Shown one piece after another: positions 19,075 to 28,505 of a stretch of DNA of 64,000 nucleotides (position 1 is its first letter; each line of letters opens with the position of its first letter). Below the pieces are notes generated by a model. It worked only from the letters and a program-made list of their open reading frames with translations, was not told where the DNA came from and did not search any database. The translations under genes and the position numbers were made by a program. The stretch is taken from NCBI RefSeq assembly GCF_006438925.1, contig NZ_RCZA01000001.1, positions 62,001 to 126,000 of the forward strand, in the 5' to 3' direction. This stretch comes from Pseudomonas mandelii (GTDB lineage Bacteria; Pseudomonadota; Gammaproteobacteria; Pseudomonadales; Pseudomonadaceae).

Positions 19075-20871
19075 TTAAAGCGCAAACAACTCCGCTGGCA
19101 GCTTCATCAGGCAATCGCTACCCGCTTCGATGGCGGCGCGATGAGCGGCAGTGCGCGGCAGCAAACGCTTGAAGTAAAACTCGCTGGTCGCCAGTTTTGC
19201 CTGACAGTAATCGGCATCGCCGATTTCCGAATCGAGCTGCGACTGAGCGACCAGCGCCATGCGCAGCCACAAATAGCCGAGGATGATGTAACCGCTGTAC
19301 ATCAGGTAATCCACCGAAGCTGCGCCGACTTCATCCGGGTTTTTCATCGCCGCCATGCCGACGTTGGTGGTCACCTCTCCCCACTGCTGATTCAGGTCGT
19401 TGAGCTGCGCCACGTAGCTGGCAAGTTGCGGATGTCCGGCGTTTGCTGCACAGAACTTGTGGACGATTTTGGTGAACCCACGCAGCAATTTCCCCTGGCT
19501 GCCGAGGACTTTTCTGCCAAGCAAGTCCAGCGCCTGAATGCCGTTGGTGCCTTCATAGATCGGTGCAATCCGGCAGTCACGAACCAGCTGCTCCATGCCC
19601 CACTCGCGGATGAAACCGTGACCACCGAACACCTGCATGCCGTGGTTGGTCACTTCCAGCCCGGTATCAGTCATGAAGGCTTTGCAGATCGGCGTGAGGA
19701 ACGCCAGCAGGTCTTCGGCGTCCTGACGCGCCGTCTCATCCGGACTCAGATGCGCCACGTCCAGCAACTGCGCGGTGAAATAAGTCAGCGCCCGATTGCC
19801 TTCGTTGAAGGCCTTCATGGTCAGTAACATCCTGCGCACATCAGGATGAACAATGATCGGATCGGCGGCTTTTTCCGGCGCTTTCGGTCCGGTCAGTGCG
19901 CGCATCTGTAGACGGTCGTTGGCGTACTTGATCGCGTCCTGAAAGCTCGCCTCCCCCAGACACAAACCCTGCATGCCGGTGCCGAGCCGCGCGTGGTTCA
20001 TCATGGTGAACATGCAGTTCAGGCCCTTGTTCGGCTCACCAATCAAGAAGCCCTTGGCGTCGTCGAAGTTCAGCACGCAGGTAGCCGAGGCCTTGATACC
20101 CATTTTGTGTTCGATCGAGCCGCAGGAAACGCCGTTGCGCTCTCCCGCCTCACCTTCGTCGTTGGGTAGGAATTTAGGAACGATGAACAGTGAAATGCCC
20201 TTGGTCCCGGCCGGAGCGTCCGGCAGTTTCGCCAGCACCAGGTGAATGATGTTTTCACTCATGTCGTGTTCGCCGGCAGAGATGAAGATCTTGCTGCCGG
20301 AAATCGCATAGCTGCCGTCGGCCGCAGGCACGGCGCGGGTTTTGATGATGCCCAGGTCGGTGCCGCAATGGGCTTCGGTCAGGCACATGGTGCCGGTCCA
20401 TTGGCCGGCGGTGAGCTTGCTCAGGTAAGTCTGTTTCTGTTCCTCAGTGCCATGGGCGTGGATTGCCGACATCGCACCGTGAGTCAGACCGGGATACATG
20501 CCCCAGGAGGTGTTGCTGGAGCCGACCATTTCACTGATGACCAACCCCAGTGAGCTCGGCAAACCCTGGCCACCGTAAACCGGATCAGCCGCCAGACCGT
20601 GCCAGCCACCTTCAACGTATTGTGCGAAGGCCTGCTTGAAGCCTGTAGGCGTAGTCACCACGCCATTGTCGAAATGGCAGCCTTCTTCGTCGCCGCTGCG
20701 GTTCAGCGGTGCGAGAACGTTCTCACAGAACTTTGCACCTTCTTCGAGGATCGCGTTGACCATGTCCGGGCTGGCATCGGTGGCACCCAGCGCGGCGTAG
20801 TTGCTGTGAAAATCGAAGACGTGGTCGATCAGAAAGCGCATGTCGCGCAGGGGAGCTTTGTACTCAGGCAT
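19075..20871 (-). CDS. Acyl-CoA dehydrogenase, 600-residue class (copy 2)
   Basis: Second paralogue, 598 residues, with the same layout: N-terminal MPEYKAPLRDMRFLIDHVF, core MCLTEAHCGTDLG, and C-terminal [20 protein letters not shown] 20871 has GGAG 9 nt upstream; ATG 20877 is only 3 nt from it and is less likely. It begins 90 nt after the stop of the GGDEF gene on the same strand, so the two may be co-transcribed. The HCG versus HAG change in the FAD-binding motif separates copies 2 and 3 from copy 1. Confidence 0.92.
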   Translation of the reverse strand: MPEYKAPLRDMRFLIDHVFDFHSNYAALGATDASPDMVNAILEEGAKFCENVLAPLNRSGDEEGCHFDNGVVTTPTGFKQAFAQYVEGGWHGLAADPVYGGQGLPSSLGLVISEMVGSSNTSWGMYPGLTHGAMSAIHAHGTEEQKQTYLSKLTAGQWTGTMCLTEAHCGTDLGIIKTRAVPAADGSYAISGSKIFISAGEHDMSENIIHLVLAKLPDAPAGTKGISLFIVPKFLPNDEGEAGERNGVSCGSIEHKMGIKASATCVLNFDDAKGFLIGEPNKGLNCMFTMMNHARLGTGMQGLCLGEASFQDAIKYANDRLQMRALTGPKAPEKAADPIIVHPDVRRMLLTMKAFNEGNRALTYFTAQLLDVAHLSPDETARQDAEDLLAFLTPICKAFMTDTGLEVTNHGMQVFGGHGFIREWGMEQLVRDCRIAPIYEGTNGIQALDLLGRKVLGSQGKLLRGFTKIVHKFCAANAGHPQLASYVAQLNDLNQQWGEVTTNVGMAAMKNPDEVGAASVDYLMYSGYIILGYLWLRMALVAQSQLDSEIGDADYCQAKLATSEFYFKRLLPRTAAHRAAIEAGSDCLMKLPAELFAL

Positions 20872-20961
20872 GGTCATTTCTCCGGCAGCAGATTCCCCAA
20901 ACCTACTGCCGCACACCCGGCCTCACAATCACAGTCCAGACGCTGAATGCGCCATCATCAC

Positions 20962-22251
20962 TCAATCATTGGCTGCGTCCATGCGCACCGCGCCACGACG
21001 GGTCTGCCCGAACGCCACCACACAGTTGCGCCCCGCCCCCTTGGCACTGTAGAGCGCCTCGTCAGCGGACTTGAGCACTTTCTCGGGGGTGCGCTGCTCC
21101 AGTCGTTCGGCCACGCCGATGCTGACGGTGACCGACACACTTGAGGCGCCCGAGCCTGCGCGACGTTGACGACCTTGCTGGTCGTCCTGAGGACGGCTGT
21201 CCTGATTGCGCAGTTGAATGTTGTAAGTGGCGATGGACTCCCGGATGACTTCCAGGTGCGGCATACACTCTTCGAGGGTTTTGCCTGCGAACACCAACGC
21301 AAACTCCTCACCGCCGTAGCGATACGCCCTACCGCCACCACCGACTTTCGACAGCTTGCTGGCGACCAGTCGCAGCACTTGGTCGCCGACATCGTGACCG
21401 TGGGTGTCGTTGAATTTCTTGAAGTGATCGACGTCGCTCATCGCCAGCACGTAATTGCGCCCCAGCCGCTGCATCCGCTCGTTCAAGGCGCGGCGGCCCG
21501 GCAGGCCGGTGAGTTCGTCGCGGAAGGCCATTTGATAGGCCTCATGGGCGACCGCTGCGGCAATCATCAACATCACCTGACTGCACATGATGTTCAAGGT
21601 GAACGGCAGGATGAAGGTTTTCGGCAACATCCAGAACAACCCGAGCAAGCCCACCAATTGGGCAGCATGCAAGGGTCTCGGGTTGCGCCAGTATTGCCAG
21701 GCCAGTAACGCAAACGAGGCGATGAACACGGGATAGGACAACTGGATCAGGCTCATCCAGTCGCCATGCAAGGCTGGCCAACGGATTTCCGACAGCCACA
21801 TCAACAGCGCCTGTGGGTAACTTTGTTCCAGCCCCAACGCCACGCTACCAAAGGCCAGCAACACGGCGAAGCGCGCCACCATGTCCTGGAACAGGTGGGT
21901 GCGTTCCTGCCAGCCGGCGAACAAGCCATAGAGCAACGGCAGCAACAGGCAGCACAGATGGAAGACCACCGCCGCGTCTTCACGAACCTTGCCGTTGTCG
22001 CGGTAATAGTCGGTCTGGGTGTCGAGCAGGAAGTAGGCGATGTACACCGTGACCATCAGAAACAGCTCACGCTGACGTCGGTAAACCGCGCAGTAAGCAC
22101 CGCCGAGCAACAACACCAGGGTTGGCAGTACGTTGAACAGCGAGGTGAAAAAGACGTTCAGATCCTTCACGTACGCAGCCGCCAGCCCCGCGAGTAAAAG
22201 CAGCAATGACGGCAGGAAATGGCTGAAACGTACAGCGGAAGAACGCGGCAA
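20962..22251 (-). CDS. Membrane-bound GGDEF diguanylate cyclase
   Basis: Predicted c-di-GMP synthase of 429 residues. The first about 240 residues hold six or seven hydrophobic helices, an integral-membrane sensor without a recognised named domain. The catalytic domain has DELTGLPGRRALNERM, SDVDHFKKFNDTHGHDVGDQ and the active-site RYGGEEFALVF, all intact. The product-inhibition site is not recognisable: GGGG occupies the place of RxxD. A glutamine- and serine-rich insert (SRPQDDQQGRQRRAGSG) interrupts the domain. I chose TTG 22251 because CGGAG lies about 8 nt upstream; an ATG at 22314 adds a non-hydrophobic leader. It lies between two acyl-CoA dehydrogenase genes. Confidence 0.88.
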   Translation of the reverse strand: MPRSSAVRFSHFLPSLLLLLAGLAAAYVKDLNVFFTSLFNVLPTLVLLLGGAYCAVYRRQRELFLMVTVYIAYFLLDTQTDYYRDNGKVREDAAVVFHLCCLLLPLLYGLFAGWQERTHLFQDMVARFAVLLAFGSVALGLEQSYPQALLMWLSEIRWPALHGDWMSLIQLSYPVFIASFALLAWQYWRNPRPLHAAQLVGLLGLFWMLPKTFILPFTLNIMCSQVMLMIAAAVAHEAYQMAFRDELTGLPGRRALNERMQRLGRNYVLAMSDVDHFKKFNDTHGHDVGDQVLRLVASKLSKVGGGGRAYRYGGEEFALVFAGKTLEECMPHLEVIRESIATYNIQLRNQDSRPQDDQQGRQRRAGSGASSVSVTVSIGVAERLEQRTPEKVLKSADEALYSAKGAGRNCVVAFGQTRRGAVRMDAAND

Positions 22252-22394
22252 GGGTAAAGCTCCGACCCGGCAAACAAAGATGGCATTGTGCCTGCTCTTC
22301 GAGCGGCATGTCACATCGCCATCCTCTTTAACGGCAGCAAAGGCATTCTTCTTAGCGTTTTAGTCAGGAATATTTACGCGTCGATATCGCGCAC

Positions 22395-22427
22395 AAAAAA
22401 GCCGCTGCTCCCGAGGAAGCAGCGGCT
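22395..22427 (-). terminator. Terminator after acyl-CoA dehydrogenase copy 3
   Basis: AGCCGCTGCT pairs with AGCAGCGGCT in a perfect 10-bp stem, followed by a T-run on the minus strand. It ends the copy 3 message before the GGDEF gene. Confidence 0.88.
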
Positions 22428-22449
22428 TTATGAAACGACAGCGTGGAGC

Positions 22450-24255
22450 TTAGTAACCCAGCGCGAAGTCTTCTTCTTTCATGTCCATCAGATTGTTAGC
22501 GCCCGACAGCATGGTGACAACGTGAGTACGGGTACGCGGCAGGATGCGCTGGAAGTAGAAGCGCGCAGTCTGCAGCTTGGCGGTGTAGAACGCCGTTTCG
22601 GTGGTGCCGGCAGCCAGTTTTTCGGCAGCCAGACGTGCCATGTCCGCCCAGAAGTACGCCAGGCAGGCGTAACCGGAGTACATCAGGTAATCCACCGACG
22701 CCGCGCCGACTTCTTCGCGATCCTTCATGGCCGCCATACCGACCTTCATGGTCAGCTCGCCCCACTCTTTGTTCAGCGCAGCCAATGGCTCGACGAACTC
22801 TTTGACCGCTTCGTTGCCTTCGTTGGTCTGGCAGAACTTGTGGACGATCTTGGTGAAGCTTTTCAGGGCTTCGCCTTGAGTCATCAGCACTTTACGGCCC
22901 AGCAGATCGAGAGCCTGGATACCGGTGGTGCCTTCGTACAGCATCGAAATGCGGCTGTCGCGAACGTTCTGCTCCATGCCCCACTCGGCGATGAAGCCGT
23001 GGCCGCCGTAGATTTGCACGCCGTGGTTGGCGGATTCGAAGCCGACTTCAGTCATGAAGGCTTTGGCGATCGGCGTCATGAACGCCAGCAGTGCGTCGGC
23101 CTTCTTCTTCTCTTCTTCGTCCACACCGTACTTGACGATGTCGACTTGCTTGGCAGTGAAGTAAACCATCGCACGGTTACCTTCGGCGAAGGCTTTCATG
23201 GTCAACAGCATGCGACGTACGTCAGGGTGAACGATGATCGGGTCAGCGGCTTTTTCCGGCGCTTTCGGGCCAGTCAGGGAGCGCATTTGCAGACGATCAC
23301 GAGCGTATTTCAGACCGCCCTGGAAGCCGATCTCGGCGTGAGCCAGACCTTGCAGCGCGGTGCCCAGACGTGCGGTGTTCATGAAGGTGAACATGCAGTT
23401 CAGGCCTTTGTTCGCCGGGCCAATCAGGTAACCGGTGGCCGCGTCGAAGTTCATCACGCAGGTGGCGTTACCGTGGATGCCCATCTTGTGTTCCAGGGAA
23501 CCACAGGTCACAGCGTTGCGTGCGCCGACCGAACCGTCTTCGTTCGGCATGAACTTGGGAACGATGAACAGCGAAATGCCTTTGGTGCCAGCCGGAGCAT
23601 CCGGCAGACGTGCCAGCACGATGTGGACGATGTTGTCGGCCATGTCGTGTTCACCGGCCGAGATGAAGATCTTGGTGCCAGAGACTTTGTAGGAACCGTC
23701 GGCCTGAGGTTCAGCCTTGGTGCGCAGCATGCCCAGGTCGGTGCCGCAATGCGGTTCGGTCAGGCACATGGTGCCGGTCCATTCGCCGGAAACCAGCTTG
23801 GTCAGGTAAGCCTCTTGCTGCTCAGGCGTGCCGTGCTCGGAAATGGTGTTCATCGCGCCATGGGACAGGCCTGGGTACATGCCCCACGACCAGTTGGCTT
23901 CGCCAACCATTTCGCTGACGGCCAGACCCAGAGATTCCGGCAGGCCTTGGCCACCGTGCTCTACGTCATGGGCCAGGCTTGGCCAGCCGCCTTCGACGAA
24001 TTGTTTGTAGGCTTCTTTGAAACCCGTCGGGGTTTTAACGCCGGACTCGCTCCAGGTGCAGCCTTCGGTGTCACCCACGCGGTTCAGCGGAGCCAGCACC
24101 TGCTCACAAAACTTGGCGCCTTCTTCGAGAATGGCGTCAACCATGTCTGGAGTTGCGTCCGAGCAAGCCGGAAGGCTCTGATAGTGCGCTTCGTAGCCGA
24201 GCAGTTCGTCACGAACGAAGCGAATATCACGCAAGGGGGCCTTGTAGTCAGGCAT
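22450..24255 (-). CDS. Acyl-CoA dehydrogenase, 600-residue class (copy 3)
   Basis: Third paralogue, 601 residues: N-terminal [20 protein letters not shown], core [14 protein letters not shown]-terminal [17 protein letters not shown]. It is a monocistronic unit bounded by a strong terminator and by a 278-nt upstream region with a palindrome matching the fatty-acid-responsive PsrA operator. Induction by long-chain acyl-CoA is therefore likely. The enzyme should act at the first beta-oxidation step in the cytoplasm. Confidence 0.93.
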   Translation of the reverse strand: MPDYKAPLRDIRFVRDELLGYEAHYQSLPACSDATPDMVDAILEEGAKFCEQVLAPLNRVGDTEGCTWSESGVKTPTGFKEAYKQFVEGGWPSLAHDVEHGGQGLPESLGLAVSEMVGEANWSWGMYPGLSHGAMNTISEHGTPEQQEAYLTKLVSGEWTGTMCLTEPHCGTDLGMLRTKAEPQADGSYKVSGTKIFISAGEHDMADNIVHIVLARLPDAPAGTKGISLFIVPKFMPNEDGSVGARNAVTCGSLEHKMGIHGNATCVMNFDAATGYLIGPANKGLNCMFTFMNTARLGTALQGLAHAEIGFQGGLKYARDRLQMRSLTGPKAPEKAADPIIVHPDVRRMLLTMKAFAEGNRAMVYFTAKQVDIVKYGVDEEEKKKADALLAFMTPIAKAFMTEVGFESANHGVQIYGGHGFIAEWGMEQNVRDSRISMLYEGTTGIQALDLLGRKVLMTQGEALKSFTKIVHKFCQTNEGNEAVKEFVEPLAALNKEWGELTMKVGMAAMKDREEVGAASVDYLMYSGYACLAYFWADMARLAAEKLAAGTTETAFYTAKLQTARFYFQRILPRTRTHVVTMLSGANNLMDMKEEDFALGY

Positions 24256-24316
24256 AGCGATAAACCTCTGCTGATGTAACCGGGAATGAACGACCGCGTT
24301 GATTTGTTGTGACGGT

Positions 24317-24330
24317 CAAACAGTTGTTTG
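24317..24330. promoter_or_regulatory. PsrA-type operator upstream of acyl-CoA dehydrogenase copy 3
   Basis: CAAAC-AGTT-GTTTG is a perfect 5+5 palindrome with a 4-nt spacer and fits the G/CAAAC-N(2-4)-GTTTG/C consensus of PsrA, a TetR-family repressor released by long-chain acyl-CoA. It sits 62 nt upstream of the start codon, a good place for repression. psrA itself is not in this window. Confidence 0.65.
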
Positions 24331-24482
24331 AAACATACGTTTACGCCTAAATCTTGTCAAGCGCCGATCTTTTGCCGTTCGTCATCACCTGAGGCAAATA
24401 CCAGACCCACAGCCACGCAACACCGTCGCCTGAGCGATTCGCGGTGGAGGAAAGATTAGTTGAGAGACAAGGATTCACGCAG

Positions 24483-24509
24483 AAAAACGCCGCGAATTAG
24501 TCGCGGCGT
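24483..24509 (-). terminator. Terminator after the rod-like small gene
   Basis: On the minus strand ACGCCGCGA and TCGCGGCGT form a 9-bp stem with a short AT loop, followed by TTTTTC. It lies 24 nt past the stop of the 98-residue protein gene. Confidence 0.85.
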
Positions 24510-24533
24510 TGAGGGGGCGGGTTCAGCGAGGGT

Positions 24534-24830
24534 TCAAGCGTAGGTATCAATCAGCGTACCGAGCACTTCATCGGATGCCTTGGCGACTTTGACGCCTAGT
24601 TCAACCTGAAATTTGCCTTGGGACATCTCGACCATATTGCTGGCCAGGTCCGACTGCTGACTGCGATCCACCGAACGCAGACGATCGACCTGAGCCTCGG
24701 AAGACTGGCTGGTCACCGAACGCTCGATCGTCGTGTTGGCGATCTGCCCAGAGGCTTGATCGACACGGTTCTGCCCTGTCTGAATAGTGCTCAGACCGGC
24801 ATAAAAAGCGGTGTTTCCTGAGATTTCCAT
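24534..24830 (-). CDS. Small protein resembling flagellar rod/hook terminal segments
   Basis: A 98-residue protein with no flagellar genes nearby. Its N-terminal part (AFYAGLSTIQTGQNRVDQAS, then GQIANTTI) resembles the D0 helix of rod, hook and flagellin proteins, and its C-terminal part (DLASNMVEMSQGKFQVELG, ending ASDEVLGTLIDTYA) resembles the matching C-terminal helix of FlgE/FlgG-type proteins. The central domains are absent, so it is close to a minimal coiled-coil pair. ATG 24830 follows a GGAG-type site and begins the conserved part. It ends in its own terminator and is followed upstream by bioD. Function unknown. Confidence 0.7.
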   Translation of the reverse strand: MEISGNTAFYAGLSTIQTGQNRVDQASGQIANTTIERSVTSQSSEAQVDRLRSVDRSQQSDLASNMVEMSQGKFQVELGVKVAKASDEVLGTLIDTYA

Positions 24831-24950
24831 GGGAGAACTCGTCCTACAAAGGATCAACAGCGGCCATTGAACCAGACCCACTGACAAAAGGCCCGACAAA
24901 AACACTAATGGCACAGTGCCTCGTCATAGTTAAAACCCCTGCCAGAAAAC

Positions 24951-25631
24951 TCAGTCCAGTAGATCCAGTTGCAGATGCTCCGCCACCGCTTCAGCCGTTA
25001 CCAACTTGAGTTTCGGTACTCGCCCAAGGCACGGCGCCGGGATCCGCTCAGCGAGTGTCGCAAGGTTTTCTTCCAGGCGCGAAGTCTTCGGATCGATGAT
25101 ATTGGCCACCCACCCCGCCAACTGCAAACCGTCCTGAGCAATCGCCTCGGCCGTCAGCAGCGCATGGTTGATGCAACCCAGGCGCACGCCCACCACCAGG
25201 ATCACCGGCAGATCCAGCGCCATCGCCAGGTCCGACAGATTGTCCTGATCCGCCAACGGCACTCGCCAACCTCCGGCACCTTCGATCAAGGTGAAGTCCG
25301 CTTGCATATCGAGAATTTCCCGCATGGGCGTCAACAGTGATTGCACCGTCAATGCCACGCCGGCCTCCCGCGCTGCCAGGTGCGGCGCGATCGGCGGTTC
25401 GAACGCCATAGGGTTGACCTGTGCATAAGTCAAAGGCACTGAGCACTCCGCCAGCAACGCCAACGCATCGGCATTGCGCAAGCCCTTGGGCGTGACATCG
25501 CATCCTGAGGCGACCGGTTTGCCCGCCGCCGTGCTCAAACCGGCCGACCGCGCGGCATACAGTAAACCTGCTGCAATGGTGGTCTTGCCGACATCGGTGT
25601 CAGTGCCGGTGATGAAATAGGCTGCGCTCAT
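24951..25631 (-). CDS. bioD: Dethiobiotin synthetase
   Basis: ATP-dependent carboxylase/ring-closing enzyme that turns 7,8-diaminopelargonate and CO2 into dethiobiotin. The 226-residue protein has the P-loop GTDTDVGKT at residues 8-16, followed by the family's [11 protein letters not shown] and KPVASGC, and the later [12 protein letters not shown]. It overlaps bioC by 4 nt (ATGA), the last gene of bioBFHCD. bioA is not in this window. Confidence 0.96.
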   Translation of the reverse strand: MSAAYFITGTDTDVGKTTIAAGLLYAARSAGLSTAAGKPVASGCDVTPKGLRNADALALLAECSVPLTYAQVNPMAFEPPIAPHLAAREAGVALTVQSLLTPMREILDMQADFTLIEGAGGWRVPLADQDNLSDLAMALDLPVILVVGVRLGCINHALLTAEAIAQDGLQLAGWVANIIDPKTSRLEENLATLAERIPAPCLGRVPKLKLVTAEAVAEHLQLDLLD

Positions 25632-26440
25632 AAGGGTTTCTCCAAAACGGCGTAGACCACTTGATAAGTCGCCGGCAATCCTTCGGCCTGACGAAACCGC
25701 TCATAAGCCTCGATCAAACCGAGGATCCGCGCCCTGCCGGTCAAACCACCCGGTCGACCGGGGTTCAGGTTGTGGGCACCCAGCGCCTTCAGTTCATGGG
25801 TCAGGCTGCGCACATCCGGGTAATGCAACACGTGCGGTCGGGTTTCCAGACTCGCGACGCTCAACCCACTGTCCGCGCAAAGCTGTTGATAAACCCCGAA
25901 CTCGCGGAAGCGGTTGACGTGCACCATGCCATCCACCTGTCGCCAGCTGTCACGCAGCTCGAACAGTGTGCCTACGCAAAGACTAGCAAACGCGAAAATC
26001 CCACCCGGTTTCAACACCCGATGCGCCTCACTGAGCACCGAAGCGAAGTCCGCGCACCACTGCACCGCCAGGCTGGAGAAGATCAGATCGCAGGTCGAAT
26101 CCTGCAAGGGCAAGCGCTCGGCATCGCCAGCGATAAAATGCGTTGCACCACCCAATGGCCGGGCGTGATTGAGCATGCCTTCGGCGATGTCCAATGCCAG
26201 CCCGTGACTTGCAGGAAATCGCTCGCCCAATGCACGGCTGAAATGCCCGGTGCCGCAGCCCAGGTCCAGCCAGACACCCGGCACGAAGTCCTCTGGCAAA
26301 CGACTCGACAATTCACTGCCAACGTCGCGCTGCAATTCGGCCACGCTGTCGTAGCTTGCCGCCGCACGGGAAAAAGATGCCGCCACCTGGCGTTTGTCGG
26401 GCAAACCGCCGGGCAGGCTGGGAAAGGATAAATCAGTCAT
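25628..26440 (-). CDS. bioC: Malonyl-ACP O-methyltransferase
   Basis: SAM-dependent methyltransferase that methylates malonyl-ACP so that fatty acid synthesis can build the pimelate chain of biotin. About 270 residues, with the SAM motif [17 protein letters not shown], and [14 protein letters not shown] typical of BioC. The N-terminal [17 protein letters not shown] is also characteristic. I chose ATG 26440, which overlaps the bioH stop by 8 nt; an in-frame ATG at 26452 is possible. Confidence 0.93.
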   Translation of the reverse strand: MTDLSFPSLPGGLPDKRQVAASFSRAAASYDSVAELQRDVGSELSSRLPEDFVPGVWLDLGCGTGHFSRALGERFPASHGLALDIAEGMLNHARPLGGATHFIAGDAERLPLQDSTCDLIFSSLAVQWCADFASVLSEAHRVLKPGGIFAFASLCVGTLFELRDSWRQVDGMVHVNRFREFGVYQQLCADSGLSVASLETRPHVLHYPDVRSLTHELKALGAHNLNPGRPGGLTGRARILGLIEAYERFRQAEGLPATYQVVYAVLEKPL

Positions 26441-27164
26441 CACCGGACTCATGCAAAAAGGCCTGAATCGCCCCTGCCACACCGTGGGGGTCTTCCAGAA
26501 GAAACGCGTGACTGGCCTGTTCGATCAGACCGATTTCAACATCTGGCAGCAATATCAGCAGGTCGCCCGCCGCTTCGGCGGGAACCAGTCCGTCGAGACC
26601 GGCGAACAAATGGAGTTGCGGGCCGCGGAACGTCTGCAAAGCCTGGCGGGTATCCAGTTGAGCGAGCAACTCCAGGCCGCTCATCAGCACCTCTGCCGAA
26701 GTGTGTGGCGCGCCACCGAGCAACAGCCGAGACAACCCGCGCGGGTCTTCGGCACCCTGAGCGCAGAGCAGCGAGAAACGTTTCAACGTCATGCGAGGAT
26801 CAGCCTTGCAGCCGGCCAGAAATGCATCGAAAGTTTCGGCAGGCATTGCACTCGGCCATTGCTCATGTGCAACAAAAGAAGGATTGCTCGCCAGGGTCAA
26901 CAAGCCGCAGCAGCGATCGCCGCGCCGGGCTGCCAACGCTGAAGCGAGCATGCCGCCCAGCGACCAGCCGCCGAGCCAGGTGTCCTGAGGCACCATCGAA
27001 TCCAGCTCATCGAGCCACTCCTCAAGATCGCTCGATTCCAGTTCCGGCAACGGTTCAATTTCGACCCGCAAGTGTTCATCCAGTCCTTGTAACGCCGCCG
27101 CCAAGGGCTCCAGTGGAGAAATTCCGAGGCCCCAGCCGGGCAGCAGAATCAGACGATCACGCAT
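26433..27164 (-). CDS. bioH: Pimeloyl-ACP methyl ester carboxylesterase
   Basis: Alpha/beta hydrolase that removes the methyl group from pimeloyl-ACP methyl ester, ending chain building. The 243-residue protein starts [13 protein letters not shown] and has the nucleophile elbow [10 protein letters not shown]. The histidine of the triad is probably in [13 protein letters not shown] near the C-terminus. ATG 27164 overlaps the bioF stop by 8 nt and matches family N-termini. Cytoplasmic. Confidence 0.93.
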   Translation of the reverse strand: MRDRLILLPGWGLGISPLEPLAAALQGLDEHLRVEIEPLPELESSDLEEWLDELDSMVPQDTWLGGWSLGGMLASALAARRGDRCCGLLTLASNPSFVAHEQWPSAMPAETFDAFLAGCKADPRMTLKRFSLLCAQGAEDPRGLSRLLLGGAPHTSAEVLMSGLELLAQLDTRQALQTFRGPQLHLFAGLDGLVPAEAAGDLLILLPDVEIGLIEQASHAFLLEDPHGVAGAIQAFLHESGDD

Positions 27165-28335
27165 GGCTTGGCTCCGGTCCCAGTTGTTGAAAACAATCGG
27201 CCAGTCCATTTAACAATAGCTGTACCTGCGCCTCGCTGTGCGCAGCGGTCAGGGTCACCCGCAGTCGAGCGCTGCCGGCGGGCACGGTCGGAGGACGGAT
27301 CGCAGTGACCATCAGACCGCGCTCACGCAGCATCTGCGACAGTCGAACCGCACGCCCGGCATCGCCGATCATGATCGGCTGGATCGGCGTGAAGCTGTCC
27401 ATCAACTCCAGGCCAATCTGCTCGGCACCGTGGCGGAACTGGCGGATCAACGTTTTCAGATGCTCACGTCGCCAGTGCTCAGTGCGCAGCAACTCAAGGC
27501 TTTTCAGCGTCGCACAGGCCAGCGCCGGCGGCTGGCTGGTGGTGTAAATGTAGGGACGGGCGAACTGAATCAGGCTCTCGATCAGCTCTTCGCTGCCGGC
27601 AACAAAAGCACCCGCCGTACCGAAAGCCTTACCGAGGGTGCCGACCAATACCGGCACATCCTCCTGGCTCAGACCGAAATGCTCGACGATCCCGCCGCCA
27701 TTGGCACCCAGCGGACCAAAGCCGTGAGCGTCATCGACCATCAACCATGCACCTTTGGCTTTCGCCTCCCGAGCCAGCGCCGGCAGGTCGGCGATGTCGC
27801 CGTCCATGCTGAACACGCCGTCGGTGACCACCAGGGTATTGCCGGTCGCCTTCTCGAGACGCTTGGCCAGACTCGCCGCGTCGTTGTGCAGATAGCGATT
27901 GAAGCGCGCTCCGGACAACAGACCCGCATCCAGCAGGGACGCGTGATTGAGCCGGTCTTCCAGCACCGTATCGCCCTGGCCTACCAGCGCGGTGACCGCG
28001 CCGAGGTTGGCCATGTAGCCGGTGGTGAACAACAGCGCGCGAGGGCGACCGGTGAATTCGGCCAAGGCCTCTTCCAGCGCGTGATGCGGACTGCTGTGGC
28101 CGATGACCAAATGCGACGCCCCGCCGCCGACGCCCCAGCGGGCCGCACCAGCACGCCAGGCTTCGATCACTTGCGGGTGATTGGCCAGGCCCAGGTAGTC
28201 GTTGTTACAGAACGCCAGCAACGGCTGACCATCGACCACTACTTCCGGGCCTTGAGGGCTTTCGAGCAATGGGCGTTGGCGGTAGAGATTTTCGGCACGA
28301 CGGGTAGCAAGGCGTGCGGCGAGATCGAAAGACAT
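27157..28335 (-). CDS. bioF: 8-amino-7-oxononanoate synthase
   Basis: PLP enzyme that condenses pimeloyl-ACP with L-alanine. The 392-residue protein is of standard length. Visible motifs are [36 protein letters not shown] with the cofactor aspartate and the lysine in [14 protein letters not shown]. It is second in the operon after bioB, with a 170-nt gap that holds a REP pair. Confidence 0.96.
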   Translation of the reverse strand: MSFDLAARLATRRAENLYRQRPLLESPQGPEVVVDGQPLLAFCNNDYLGLANHPQVIEAWRAGAARWGVGGGASHLVIGHSSPHHALEEALAEFTGRPRALLFTTGYMANLGAVTALVGQGDTVLEDRLNHASLLDAGLLSGARFNRYLHNDAASLAKRLEKATGNTLVVTDGVFSMDGDIADLPALAREAKAKGAWLMVDDAHGFGPLGANGGGIVEHFGLSQEDVPVLVGTLGKAFGTAGAFVAGSEELIESLIQFARPYIYTTSQPPALACATLKSLELLRTEHWRREHLKTLIRQFRHGAEQIGLELMDSFTPIQPIMIGDAGRAVRLSQMLRERGLMVTAIRPPTVPAGSARLRVTLTAAHSEAQVQLLLNGLADCFQQLGPEPSHA

Positions 28336-28378
28336 GCAGGCCTCGTGGATCAGAATTTAGAAGCGATGTCGCAGAACC

Positions 28379-28471
28379 TGTGGGAGCGAGCTTGCTCGCG
28401 ATGGCGTTGGTCCAGTCGACATTCATGTTGAATGTCAGTCCGTCATCGCGAGCAGGCTCGCTCCCACAGTG
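28379..28471. repeat. Inverted REP pair between bioB and bioF
   Basis: TGTGGGAGCGAGCTTGCTCG and its inverted partner CGAGCAGGCTCGCTCCCAC flank about 36 bases. It splits bioB from bioF inside the operon; the mRNA would fold into a large stem that could stabilise the upstream bioB segment. Confidence 0.85.
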
Positions 28472-28505
28472 TTTTGCATTTCAATCAGAGGTATCAGTGG
28501 CACGA

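Noticed and set aside
22288..24279. Long open frame on the plus strand opposite acyl-CoA dehydrogenase copy 3
   Set aside because: Antisense shadow caused by GC-rich third positions; no motif and the minus-strand gene is clearly real. The same applies at 17037-18908, 57522-59135 and 45031-47799.
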